DNA of 64,000 nt, taken from assembly GCF_043641665.1 (NCBI RefSeq), contig NC_092194.1, forward strand, positions 1,116,001 to 1,180,000, written 5' to 3'. The translations under genes were made by a program, and so were the position numbers. The notes below the pieces were generated by a model. That model had not been told where the DNA came from. It did no database searches and worked only from the letters and a program-made list of their open reading frames with translations. This document shows, piece after piece, positions 34,100 through 45,244 of the stretch (its first letter is position 1; every line of letters begins with the position of its first letter). This stretch comes from Enoplosus armatus (lineage: Eukaryota > Chordata > Actinopteri > Centrarchiformes > Enoplosidae).

Positions 34100-35400
34100 T
34101 TAGTGAGGCATGGAGTGTCGCTGGACGTTACAAATCTCAGGAGGAATCTGCTAGTCTGGATGTATTATTTTGAGCTTGTTGTGGCACTCACCCTTCTCCA
34201 CGCAAAGTGACGAGCTGACAAGTGTGACGCAGATCTGTTTCATGATGGACAATACCTGTAATGTTCAGTGAGAGCGGCCGCTTGCCACCGCATCCTCACA
34301 CGTCAGGGACGAAGTGCTGTGTGAGCACCCATCGATTCCCAATCCAATGTCTTCTCCCCGGCGTGAACACTCTCGGAGACATGCAGCCTTGATAGATAAG
34401 TGGCAGAAATGCGCGTTTTCTGATTCATTACACGAGTATCTGCCGCAACCGAGGTGTGGGGATTGCTGGAGCTGCTTTGATGTTAATCCGTTCACCCCCC
34501 CCCCCCCCCCAGGCTTAATAGCCTGCTGACACTCCTTTATTGCCTAATAACGACACACGAGAGATCCTCGCAATTTAGCCTATTGACACTGAGAAGAGAG
34601 ATACCTATTGTCTCTCTTTGCTCGTCAATAACTAACCCTAACCCTGATTGCTGCTAACTGGTTTGCTGTAGGGCCTTGTTTACTAGCCGTAGCAGTGGGT
34701 GGTACTTCATGCACAGGCGCCGATGATAGATTGGGCATCTGCTCCACAGCGTGATACCACAAGCACTGGCTACATTGCCATGAAATGAAGGAATGGTACG
34801 CATCGTTCGCAGAGGACCGACCAATCGCAAACTACAACCGCCACCTTCCAGAAAGACCATTATAGCGATGACTGTTTTCTGGTCTTCTACCTCAAATATT
34901 AAGGTTAGGTTTAAGTTTAGGCAACTAAAACCTCTTAATTAATGTCTGAGAAAGCTCCTGGAAGAAGCTAGTGTCAGTAATGTGAATATGAACATAGTTC
35001 CCACAGATACTAGGCTGTTTTTAGCATTTCAACAAATGACCAAATCCTTCCATTTTTCTGTTGAGGACAGTCTCAAGTGTTTCCATACTTGATTTGGTGA
35101 CCCCCGACCTTTCACTTGACTGCACTGTCATCAGGCCTTGCTCCCAAGAGGATTAGCCTTTTCTATTTAGCAATGCTTCATTCCCACACAGCTCACCCCA
35201 GGTGAAAATGTCTACTAAACGTCATCTAATCCACTAGTCAGCATATGGAACATACACAGTCATAAAAAGTGCTGAGCACATTCATTATCTGAAGGGGATT
35301 AAACCATTTTGACCCCACGGCTCTCCCTCTTGGATCTGGATCCTGCAAAACAAAAGAGAAACGACAGAACATGACACAAGGACACCTTGAAAAGAAAGAA
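34100..35400. other. Intergenic stretch with a telomere-like 14-mer
   Basis: Contains poly-C 34,495-34,510 (16), CTAACCCTAACCCT at 34,632-34,645 and a GGTTAGGTTTAAGTTTAGGC string at about 34,905 typical of dispersed teleost repeats. No gene is seen. Confidence 0.45.
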
Positions 35401-35424
35401 AAAAGTAGTACATTTGAGGAATGC

Positions 35425-35905
35425 GCTTATTCATTTTCTTTTCCAGAGTGACTGAATAGGCATTTATTTTTTTATTTTTTTTATGCTAACCACATACTAA
35501 CTCTCTCTCCGTACTTAAAAGGAGTAGATTCACATTTTGGGAAATGCACTTTTTGACTTTTGTAGGGGGATTAAATTGTGACTTAGCAGCTAAAGGCTAA
35601 TATTTTAACAGTTCATCAAAAGTACCAACAGCGTATTTCTTTTAAGAGTATCATTTTACTGAGCAGACGTTGTTATCATCTCAACGTTTGACCTCGAGTA
35701 CGCTGCAAGCGGTCAAAACCAGGCATGAGAAAGGAGACTTTGTTATGCACCGGGATGTGGGAGAGTTTATGGAAGGTGTTTTGCTACTCGGAACAAAGTA
35801 AATTCCTGTTAGACAGAGACTACCCAGATACTGCTCACTTTGATTTTCTCTGCCACACTTTCCTGCGGAGAGTTAGATGAGATGATCTGGAACACTCATT
35901 TCTGT
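35425..35905. repeat. Dispersed fish repeat, scrambled copy
   Basis: GCGCTTATTCATTTTCTTTT (35,424), CACATTTTGGGAAATGCACT (35,531) and GGAGAGTTAGATGAGATGAT (35,868) are words of one common teleost dispersed repeat, here separated by unrelated sequence. The 3,540-3,625 fragment probably belongs to the same family. There is no coding capacity. Confidence 0.4.
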
Positions 35906-35909
35906 AATA

Positions 35910-37650
35910 TACACATACATGACGTTTAATTATTCCTTTTAATATTCATATCAGAGGACACACTAGACTAGAACAGTCCTGCAATCGCTGTCATCCCCAG
36001 CCATTCGACAATTCAATTAAACTGGCTTTGTATGGAAAACCTAAAACTAATTAAAACCAATGAATTGACATCGGAGATAACGAGTGAAGGGACATTTCTT
36101 TCCATGAAAATGAAATGTAGGATTTTTTTTTACACAATTGGGATTCACGCAGACTGGGTGGTTTTGCTCTCCTCATGTCCACTGTGCAGTAATAAAATAT
36201 CAGGCGTGCAGCTGCTCAGCACGGACGAAAGACGGCGAAATTCAGGAGGGGAGGGGGAGGACGCATCGCATTCACTGCTGAGAGAGAAAGAGAGAACAAG
36301 AGTTTCAGTATAGACGATCGACTGGCCTCAGCAATAGAAAATCTCAGCACATATCTCTCGTCCTCCGACCTGGCCTGCTCTCTGGTTTTTCCCCCATCTC
36401 TCTCATTCCCTCTCTCTTTGCAGAATGAGATTCCTCCCGTCGAACATTTTTTTTGACGACCTGACGTCCTTTCTAATCTGCTGCTCAGTAATGACCCCCC
36501 CCACCCCCCTTCCCTCCATGCTACCCCTTCAATCCAGCCTCTGTTGCCTGAATATCATTCATCACTGCCGGGACGCTTAATGAGAAACCTCACCGAGGGC
36601 GGAATCAGGAGGAAAGTCATTTAGATTCAATCAATACTCAATGAAGATATTAGAACATGTGTACATTAACCAGTAACCACGTCCCTTATTGCACTGGGTT
36701 TCAATAAATCCGGGTTACAAAAAAAAGAAGATACATTTGGCCTACTGAGAAGTCATCAATTGAGGGAAATATTACAAAACATACAATGTAATAAATAGAC
36801 AGACAAGGAAATAGTTTTTATGTTATGTGGAATATATAATGAGACTTTCTTATGCTATGCTCTATTGTTTCATTTTCATCTTTTTTTTTTCCTGCATGTA
36901 TTAATCCCTGCAAAGTTCTTGCGCTCCAGACAGTCTAAACTAAACTCTTTCTTCGTGGAAGAGCCAAAATTGTAATTGACGGCGTAGAAATTAGTCTTTT
37001 CAGACCGCAAATCCAGATAGCACCTTATGATCACGTGACACAAGAGGAATGTCTCCAGTTGCGAAAAAAAAAACAAGACCAACAGGCGGACTACATTGAA
37101 CACAGGAGCGGCCGCTGCAGCGCTGCGCTCCCTCTATAATCGATGAAACTGGCGACACCAGACGTGCAATACAAAAAAAATAACAAAAAAATAATAATAC
37201 TAACTGTAGACAGAAAGGTGGAATGTGTGTGGAAAGAGGGTTTCCAGGGGTAAGGAGATGGAGCGGCTTACTTCTCACTTTATAAATAATGACTTCCTGG
37301 ATCATTTATTATACAACCGCAAAGCAAGATAAAGAGCACTTGGCCTGTGCGGGGGTTGACAAATGGCAGTTTTGTCAGTGGAACGAGGCAGGAGGAATCT
37401 TCCCAGTTTGAGGAGCTGGATAAAAGTGTTGATCAGCAAGAATAGTCGTAGTACCATCCAATGATGATGATGGTGGCACAGACAAGTGCAGTACTCCACA
37501 TAGAGCCACAACCAGAACTCATTTGATCATGTATGTTGACTTGTCATTTATCATAATCAAGGTGGTGGTGGTGGTGGTGGGGGGGTATACATTTGTTACT
37601 TGCAATGAAATTATCATGCAACCATTGTGCATTAGCAATGTACTATAAAC
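35910..37650. other. Intergenic stretch, nothing recognised
   Basis: Mixed-composition non-coding sequence; a (GGT)n array at about 37,561-37,582 is seen. No domain-bearing ORF. Confidence 0.45.
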
Positions 37651-37654
37651 ACAT

Positions 37655-38720
37655 TGGCTGTAACGACTGGTACACAGAGAAAAGGACCCCATAGCACAAC
37701 TCAGACTCAGGCAGGGTAAAAGTAAAAACTTAGTCTTTACTGGCAAAAACAGGCAGGGTTCAGTACACGATTGAGCAGTCAGACAATGCAGAAAATCCAG
37801 GAGGGAACAGGCAAAGACAAAGTCACAATCCAAGTTAATGCATCCCACGTGGAAAGTGGGATGGACCCTGAGAGACCTGGGAAGCCGTAGTTGGACAGCA
37901 GCGGGATTAACAACCTTGGAGATGGGAAAGGGACCCACGAACCGTGGCGCCGACTCCACCCTGAGAGGTAGATCCTGGGTAGGGAGCCAAACCTTCTGCC
38001 CAGCCTGGTAAACGGGCGCCCGGGTCCGTCTCCGATCGGCTGTCCTCTTGTAGCGGGCCGAGGTATGGAGAAGCACCTGGCGAGCCCGCTCCCAGACCCG
38101 TTGGCCCCGTCTAACCAGGGCAGCGCTCCCTCCTCTCTCCGTTTGTCAGTTGGATTGGGGGTGATAACCAAAAGTGAGGCTGACTGAAGCGCAGAGGAGT
38201 GAGCAGAATGCCTTCCAGAAGATGGAAGAAGATGAACTGCGGGCCCCGGTCTGACACCACATCCTTGGGAAAAACCATGGATCCTAAAAACACGATGCAA
38301 CATAGCCTCCGCTGCCTCCTTGGCAGAGGGTAAATTGGGCAGAAGGAAAAAATTAACCATCTTGGAAAAAAGATCCACAACAGTGAGAATGGTAGTGTTA
38401 CCTTCAGAAGGGGGTAAACGCCCATCCAGGGCGCCTCCAGAGGCTTGGGCAGAGGAGACAGTTTTAGGCCCAACCTTCTGGCTAGTTTCCAGTAAATGAA
38501 GCTCTCATCCACCCCAGAATCCACAAAACCTGGTGCTTGAGGGATCCCTGGGGCGTAATGAGTTGATCAGACGTTAGGGGTCGAGAAGGGAGGTTGCTAG
38601 AAGTAGATCGGCTCGCCAGTACCCTTGTCTTTACTGGGGAGCAATGCCTTTTACGGGACAATTGGCCGCAGTAAATACACCTGCCACTCCTCCACAGTCA
38701 GTTTCGCCCTTCCCAACTGC
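37655..38720 (-). pseudogene. Ty3/gypsy retrotransposon relic (gag end, protease, integrase, LTR)
   Basis: Read on the minus strand from about 38,690, a degenerate Cys-rich zinc knuckle (CIYCGQLSRKRHC, about 38,625-38,665) is followed by a protease start with the DSG triad (DSGVDESFIYWKLARRLGLK, about 38,465-38,524). This runs into integrase core sequence (DLFSKMVNFFLLPNLPSAKE, then VVSDRGPQFI in another frame). After a further deletion comes the integrase C-terminal region ([50 protein letters not shown], 37,850-38,045). Reverse transcriptase and RNase H are missing between protease and integrase. The 3' end (37,655-37,770) matches the LTR at 24.0-24.1 kb. Frameshifts and deletions make it inactive. 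Confidence 0.8.
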
Positions 38721-38724
38721 ATGG

Positions 38725-40365
38725 GCTCCTCCGAACCACAGGACGAAAGGATGGGAAATAATGTAGGAAACCTTGGATTGTTGAGTGGAAAATGCAGAGG
38801 AATGTAATTCAAAGTGTAGACCACACTTAGCCAGGTAGGGCCTACAGCTCCCAGAATCCCTGGATAACTGCTCTGATCGAGAGGGTCATAGTGCTGGAGC
38901 GCCGCTGTTTTGAATCCCTAAACAAATCGCGGCTGTGGCCAGTGATTCAGAGGTCTGGAACCAGGCAGTAGAAGAACAAAAAGTAGCATAAAATGGAAAC
39001 ACTAGAAAGGGAAAATACAACTACCTTTAAACTGTGCTTGTGCGCGGTAATTGTGTTAAAGTACTTGGTTACATTCCAACACTGGAGGAACTGGGCATCC
39101 CACATTCTGAGAAAATGGGATGAATAATAAGAAAATGTCTGTGCAATGTCCCTGTGCAATAAAGATATACATTTATCCGGCGAGCTGGCAGCTTGAAGGA
39201 CAGATCTAAACAGCAGCTAATGAAGCCACTCAGAAAGTACTTCCACACAATGCAACGTCTTTAGTGTATTGCTTGGTCCTTTCAGAGCTCTCTCTGTGCT
39301 GTTTTGTTGATTGGTTTCACGACCTGTAGACTGCCTTGTGGGTAAAGTCAGAGAGCTGTAACCAATGCTGCAATTTAAAATGGACTGAGTCCACGTCTAC
39401 ACATCTACGCCTCTCAGACAAACAGCCCCACTGCTCCTCGGTGATAATGCGGCTCTAGATCCTCCTCCCAGCGTTAAACATGCTTAAAAGACAAAGCGCT
39501 TAATGAAAATTAGACAAAAGAGCCTCTGATTGGACAATCGGAGATAAATGATAACTCCATCTCTGCGCACTCAGGGGCTGAGGGGGAATGCAGATGTGCT
39601 TCGTCTCCATCAATGTGCAAATGTTCCATTTTGACTACATTATCAAAGTAGTTAAGGCCGCAGACGTAGATTCCATTTAATGGGTGAAGCTTGTAAGACA
39701 TCATCATCAAATTGTGACGTCTTTGCTCTGACACTGCAGACAATAAAGCCCTCCATAAAGAATCCACAGCAAAAAAAAAAAACAAAGCCAGAGAGTGTCG
39801 CTTGATAGCCCTCATAATCTATCTAATCCAGCCATTTTTAGTCAGTCAAAAAAAGGGCAGGGGGGGGGGATTAATTAAACGGTGGCTATTGACTGAGGCA
39901 TTAGACCTTCAAACTGTCTGAGAGGAATTAAACTGTTTGGGAATGTGCCGAAAATGCCAAGTGGGTGGTACATTATTGCCTCCGCAAGGTAAACTGGACC
40001 TATGACAGGACGCCTGGAGCAGTGCCACGGCTCACACAGCAGGCACTCAGTGGCTAAACTGCAACCAAAGCAGCCAGAGGAGAGGTGCTGTTTTGTCTAC
40101 CTTGATACCACTGATAATGGAACACTAGCAGTGTGTAGAACTTTGAATTTAAACATATAACACACTGCACATATCTTCCCCATGACACCAGACTGGCACC
40201 GCAAACTTTGATCACAGTAAGAACAAAACATGGCAACACATTTTGGCATCTTTCCCCCTGAAAACATGATAAGGGGTTTGAGATATACTCAAGCCTTTCC
40301 TGGTCTGATCCCCCTCAAGTCATTATCCTGTATGAGCGTCTAGGGTGAGAAGACTCGTATTGCTT
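38725..40365. other. Intergenic stretch; non-repetitive block at 39.48-39.83 kb
   Basis: No gene is seen. The block 39,480-39,830 lacks microsatellites and repeat words and contains GATAAATGATAACTCC, GACAATAAAG and several TAAT words. It could be a conserved non-coding element of the flrt2 neighbourhood, which only cross-species alignment can show. Confidence 0.35.
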
Positions 40366-40489
40366 CACTTCCGGTGATGGCGTCTCTCTCTCCTTCTCAC
40401 TGTCCTGCTCGGTGTGTCGGATGTTTAGTTATTACCCCATCTCCTTTAGCTGATAATGGTCAATGTAATAAATGTAGTTTATTTTTAGC

Positions 40490-41195
40490 GTGCTGGAGGC
40501 GAGGCTCAGCAAGTTGGAGGCGCGTTTCCGCACCATGGAGACGGCTGTAGTCAGCCAGTCCCCCAGTAGCCGGTGCGGGCCGACCCAGTGTAGCCCCTGC
40601 TAGCCGTCCCCCGGCAGTTCAGGAGCAGCCGGGAAGCCAGGGAGGCTGGGTGACTGCCCGAAGGAAGCACAGCCCTCAGCAGAAGCCCACGGTTCACCAC
40701 CAACCACTTCACGTTTCTAACAGGTTCTCCCCGCTCAGCGACACACCCGCTGAGAAGCAGATTCTGGTAATTGGCAGCTCCATAGTCAGAAACGTGAAGT
40801 TAGCGACACCAGCGACCATAGTGAAATGTATTCCTGGGGCCAGAGCGGGCGACATTGAACATTCACGTCGGCGGTAATGACTCCCGATTACGCCAATCGG
40901 AGGTCACAAAAATGAACGTGGAGTCGGTGTGTACGTTTGCAAAAACTATGTCAGGCTGCGTAGTTTTCTCTGGGCCCCTACCCAATTTCACCAGTGATGA
41001 TGTGTTAAGCCGCATGTCATCATTCAACTGCTGGCTGTCGGGGTGGTGTCCAGCAAACCATGTGGGCTTTGTAGATAATTGTGGGCTTTGTAGGAATTTC
41101 TGGAGGAGACCTGGTCTGATGAGAAGAGACGGCATTCATCCCGCTGTGGATGACCAGGAGGCAGTCCTACACGCTTCTCTGCGCTTCCATTAGAG
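40490..41195 (+). pseudogene. L2 LINE ORF1 relic (coiled coil + esterase-like)
   Basis: VLEARLSKLEARFRTMET at about 40,490-40,545 is a short coiled coil. Downstream, [14 protein letters not shown] (about 40,765) is an SGNH block I, HVGGND (about 40,865, in another frame) is block III and DGIHP (about 41,137) is block V. This fits the esterase-like domain of ORF1 proteins in L2/CR1-clade LINEs, which are thought to bind RNA or membranes during retrotransposition. A frameshift and deletion lie near 40,855. Confidence 0.65.
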
Positions 41196-41379
41196 CAGTT
41201 ACCCACCCAAAACCCCATAATGACTGTGTCTGCCCCCCGACCACTTAAATTAATTCAATCAAAAGTAAACAGGAGAAGAGTCATTAATAAAAACTTCGAG
41301 GCACTGGCCGAGGAAGTGGAGTTGCAGCCACCGGAAAACACTGAAGCCAGTCTTATTCGTTATAGTCTATCGCACTCCA

Positions 41380-41675
41380 GGTCCATACTATATTTTTATC
41401 TTAATTCTCAGAGTTTTTATCAGGTTTAGTCCTTAAAACAGCCAAAGTCATTATTGTAGGTGATTTTAATATTCATGTGGACGTTGATAAGGATAGCATT
41501 GGTGCTGCATTTCTCTCATTATTGGATTTGATCGGCTTCTGTCAGAGGGTACAGAAACCCACTCACTGTTTTAATAACACCCTCGACCTGGTTCTGACAT
41601 ATGGACTTCTTATGGAATCCTTTGTTATCGGACCATTATTTAATAACTTTTGAATTCCTACTACTGGATTAAAAG
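41380..41675 (+). pseudogene. L2 LINE endonuclease C-terminal remnant
   Basis: A frame reading VIIVGDFNIHVDVDK (about 41,451-41,495), then TLDLVLTYG and further on SDHYLITFEF, shows the GDFN and SDH motifs of APE-type LINE endonucleases, which nick the target DNA. The N-terminal half with the first catalytic Asn/Glu is missing: ORF1-side sequence runs directly into this part at about 41,370. It is non-functional. Confidence 0.65.
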
Positions 41676-41793
41676 CCATTAGGCAAAAAAGCTTACACCA
41701 GATATCTATCTGATAGTGCTGTAGCTAAATTTAAGGAAGTGATTCCATCAGCATTTAATTCAATGCCATGTCTCAATACAACTGAGGACTGTC

Positions 41794-41962
41794 AAAGTGT
41801 CCTTGAGCAAGACACTGAACCCTAAGTTGCTCCCGTTGGAGGCCAGCACCTTGCGTGGCAGCTCGGTCGCCATTGGTGTGTGAGTGAATGGGTGAATGAG
41901 ACTTAGCTGTAAAGCGCTTTGGGAACCATGAAGGTTGAAAAGCAAGATCATTTACCATTTAT
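41794..41962 (+). mobile_element. SINE body, copy 2, inserted in the L2 LINE
   Basis: GTGTCCTTGAGCAAGACACT, GAACCCTAAGTTGCTCCC, GGCAGCTCGGTCGCCATTGG, GAATGGGTGAATGAGAC and AAAGCGCTTTGGGAACC match copies at 33.9, 51.6 and 58.3 kb; it ends TCATTTACCATTTATTCC. LINE coding sequence (FNSMPCLNTTEDCQ before, SYANLSPSQMDGLVAI-like after) flanks it, so it post-dates the LINE. Confidence 0.75.
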
Positions 41963-41964
41963 TC

Positions 41965-43076
41965 CTATGCTAACCTTAGTCCCTCCCAAATGGACGGTCT
42001 TGTTGCTATTGCCCCTTTAAAAAAGAAGATAATAAAACAAAGAAAATCAGCAAACTGGTCTTAAAACTTATAGGAAGGCCCTCTGTAAAGCCAGAGCAGC
42101 CTATTACTCATCATTAATAGAAGAGAACAAGAACAACCCCAGGTTTCTCTTCAGCACTGTAGCCAGGCTGACAGAGAGTCACAGCTCTGTTGAGCCATGT
42201 ATTCCTATAACCCTCAGCAGTAACGACTTCATGAGCTTCTTTGATGATCCAATTCTAACTATTAGAGACAAAATTGACCACCTCCTGTCCTCAGGTGGTA
42301 CCTTACCTTCAAACACAGGACTTTCAGAAACAGCTGTAAAACCTGATATATATTTAGATTGCTTTTCTCCCATCGACCTTCACCAAATTACTAAAACAAT
42401 TTCTTCATCTAAACCATCAACTTGTCTCTTAGACCCCATCCCAACTTGGCTGCTGAAAGAGGATTTACTTTTAGTCAGCACTTCTTTACTAGATATGATC
42501 AATCTGTCTTTATTAACAGGCTACGTACCACAGTCCTTTAAAGTAGCTGTAATTAAACCTCTTCTTAAAAAGCCCACTCTTGATCCAGAGGTTTTAGCCA
42601 AATATAGACCTATATCTAACCTTCCCTTTCTCTCCAAGATTCTTGAGAAAGCAGTCACCAACCAGCTGTGTGACTTTCTACATGACAATAAGTTGATTGA
42701 GGACTTTCAGTCAGGTTTCAGAGCTCATCATAGCACAGAGACAGCACTGGTGAAAGTTACAGATGACCTTCTAACTGTATCAGACAAAGGACTTGTCGCT
42801 GTGCATTCGACACCATTGACCTGGTTTAAGTCGTATTTATCAGATCAATCTCAGTTTGTACACGTTAACGATGAATTCTCCATGTACGCCAAAGTTAGTC
42901 ATGGAGTTCCACAAGGTTCTGTGCTTGGACCTATATTATTCACCTTATATATGCTTCCTTTAGGAGATGTTATTAGAAAACACTCCATACATTTTCATTG
43001 CTATGCAGATGATACCCAGCTATATTTATCGATCAAGCCAGAAGAACCTCATCAGTTAGCCAAGCTGGATGGCTAG
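41965..43076 (+). pseudogene. L2 LINE reverse transcriptase relic, motif A deleted
   Basis: The 281-codon open frame (42,231-43,076) and the sequence before it encode the fingers and palm of a LINE reverse transcriptase: [77 protein letters not shown] and the catalytic [12 protein letters not shown] (motif C). Between DKGLVAV and HSTPLTWF (junction near 42,803) about 35 residues are missing, including motif A with its catalytic Asp (an LDLSAAFDT-type block in this clade). The frame stays open across the deletion, but the enzyme cannot polymerise. A second deletion follows QLAKLDG. Confidence 0.85.
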
Positions 43077-43530
43077 ATGGCAGTGCACTGGCCTCCAGCG
43101 CCACCATGAGGAATCTCGGAGTTGTCTTTGATCAGGACATGTCCTTTAATTCCCACGTAAAACAAACTTCAAGGACTGCCTTTTTTTTTTTTTTTTTTTA
43201 CCTCCGTAACATTGAAACATCTGGAAGATCCTGTTTCAACCAGATGCAGAAAAATAAGTCCATGCATTTGTCATGTCTAGGCTGGATTATTGCAATTCCT
43301 TATTATCAGGCTGTCCCAATAAGTCCCTGAGGACTCTCCAGCTGATCCAGAATGCTGCGGCAAGTGTACTGACTGGAACCAGGAAAAGAGATCATATTTC
43401 TCCTGTGTTAGCTTCTCTGCACTGGCTCCCTGTAAAATCCAGACTAGAGTTTAAAATCCCTCTCCTGACCTACAAAGCCCTTACTGGTCAGGCACCATCA
43501 TATCTTAAAGAGCTCATAGTACCCTATTAA
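43070..43530 (+). pseudogene. L2 LINE C-terminal region relic
   Basis: A fragment NLGVVFDQDMSFNSHVKQTS and, after an 18-T expansion, SRLDYCNSLLSGCPNKSLRT, NAAASVLTGTRKRDHISPVL and ASLHWLPVKSRLEFKIPLLT match the conserved C-terminus of L2-type pol. At 43,078-43,111 a foreign string CCTCCAGCGCCACCATGAGG (also at window position 2) is spliced in at the second deletion point, suggesting a repeat insertion followed by loss. Confidence 0.7.
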
Positions 43531-43599
43531 ACTGCCAAATATCAGTCAAACTGACAGAGCTGATTAGAGTAAAAATTCAACACACTTTACAAGAAGCTC

Positions 43600-44560
43600 A
43601 TGATAATAAAAAAGCTTGACATCAAAGTGTAGCAAAGCCTCTAAATGGGGCTAAAGACTCTGTGGAAATAAAAAAGATATCCAGTGAACAGTATGATTAC
43701 CATGTCATACAAGCTCTTGTGGGTAAACTCAGCATTGAGCGAGTGCGTGTCAAAAATCCCACCGCATGCATACATTCATGCCTCCCCTTGCATGCATAGC
43801 AGCCCATTTCAACACCACAATGACCTTTCGTTTTCCCCCGAGCCCACGCAGGGGAAGTGCACGAAAGGCAAAACCTGCAGATGAATCACAATGCCTCCCT
43901 GACACAGAGCTTTGATATCGCCCCCCCAAATGAAAGAGAAAAAAAGGGAAAAAAGCAGAATGGAAGCGTGTTCCTGCAATACTACCAGTCGGTAGAAACT
44001 ACAAGTTTCCTCCTGTCTGATTGGAGATCAAAGTGTGAAGATTGTCAAAACTCAGTTCTGTAGCTCGGCATCAGACACAGCTTCCTGCTGTCTCCCTCAA
44101 CGTCTCCCTAATCTGCTGCTCTCAGTGTCCTGTCCCGAGTTTGCTGATGCATTTTTCTCTGATTGCACAGGAAGCCAACACCTTCAAGAACATTCCATAA
44201 AGCCACCAGGACAGACGTCCAAATTGAATGCACCCGAAGATGGCGTTTTGTTTTTTTTAGCGTCGCTCAGCATGTCAGTCGTGGCTGCAGCAACGTAACC
44301 TTGTCGAAAAGCCTGTGGCCTCGCGCTGCTCAGCTCATTTACATGGAGAGAAGGTCAACCGTCTTGCTAGACGGAGCCTCTGCGGAAGATTTGAATTATT
44401 TACACTTCATTCCCCCGCTCTCAGGACAATGGGTAATTGTGCTATTTTGCAGAAACAATCGCATTCATATAAACAGTGAATTTAGAAAAATCAGAATGGG
44501 AATTGAGTGTCTGGGATGAGGACGAGTCAAGGTTCAGGACCTGGGGCGGAGTGTCATGGT
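43600..44560. other. Non-repetitive intergenic block
   Basis: No gene is recognised and no transposon words are seen between the L2 and Penelope relics. The block includes CTCATTTACATGGAGAG (44,335) and a SOX-type palindrome (44,426-44,440). It is a candidate conserved non-coding region; alignment would decide. Confidence 0.35.
44426..44440. promoter_or_regulatory. SOX-type inverted site ACAATGGGTAATTGT
   Basis: ACAAT and ATTGT half-sites face each other five bases apart, the layout used by SOX dimers. The flanking AGAAACAATCGC adds a third ACAAT. This is sequence-level suggestion only. Confidence 0.25.
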
Positions 44561-44569
44561 GGTTTGAGC

Positions 44570-45243
44570 GAGTGGGAGCGAGAGAGGCCAGTGTGTTGTA
44601 TTTAACTGTACGAAGGAAGCGTTTGGAGTAACCTCTGGTCCTGAGGCTTTTGAATAAAATCTGAGTCGCATTATTGAAATTGGATTGGTGGGAGCGGATG
44701 CGATGGAAACGGATCGGTTGAGATTTGATTAGACCTTTGTGAATGTGTGTTTGGGATGATAACTAGATTTGTGTAGTAGTGCGTGTGTGTCCCCGTGGTC
44801 TTAAAATAGACTTTAGTCTGCAGTTTTTTATGTGTGGTGTTGGTAGACTGAAAGAAGACTGCTGTGTCAAGGAAGTTAACCTGTTGTGCACATCTATGGT
44901 ATGTTTGAGACGGATGGATGAGTGGTGACTGTTTAATGTGTTTATGAAGTCTGAAAATAGGGTGATGTCATGTGACCACATGCCGAAAATGTCGTCTAAG
45001 TATCTGAGGTAGAGTGTAGGTTTGAATGGACATTTTGCTAAGGCTTCTCGCTCCCACTCGCTCATGTATATGTTGGCATAAGATGGTGCGAATCTCTGAC
45101 CCATGGCTGTCCCGTTCACCTGGAGATAGAATCGGTTATTGAAAAAAAAGTCATTGTTATTGAGGCAAATTTCTAGCAGTTGGAGGAGTTCTTGGTCTGG
45201 TCTGAGATTATGGAGGGAGTGAATAGTGTGGAGAGGTTACAGA
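44570..45243 (-). pseudogene. Penelope-like element reverse transcriptase relic
   Basis: Read on the minus strand from 45,243, the frame gives LRPDQELLQLLEICLNNNDF, then NGTAMGQRFAPSYANIYM and RYLDDIFGMW. These are the reverse-transcriptase blocks of Penelope-like elements, including the catalytic DD. After a frameshift near 44,880 the frame continues FLDTAVFFQSTNTTHKKLQT. After another shift it reads KGLIKSQPIRFHRIRSHQSN and RTRGYSKRFLRTVKY, the region that precedes the GIY-YIG endonuclease. The endonuclease itself is not seen. There is no true start codon at the GTG near 45,119; the frame extends upstream. It is an inactive fragment. Confidence 0.75.
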
Positions 45244-45244
45244 T

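Larger units (their letters stand above)
40370..43550 (+). mobile_element. L2-clade LINE, decayed
   Basis: The parts occur in the order expected of a fish L2-type non-LTR retrotransposon: ORF1 with coiled-coil and SGNH/GDSL-type esterase (40.49-41.2 kb), the end of an AP endonuclease (41.38-41.67 kb), reverse transcriptase (42.0-43.08 kb) and the C-terminal region (43.11-43.53 kb). A SINE interrupts it at 41.79-41.96 kb. Several internal deletions, stops and a T expansion at 43,182-43,199 destroy the frames. The exact 5' and 3' ends are not clear. Confidence 0.8.

Noticed and set aside
45117..45119. GTG at 45,119 as a start codon for the Penelope fragment
   Set aside because: The coding frame clearly extends upstream; it is an internal Val codon of a decayed reverse transcriptase.
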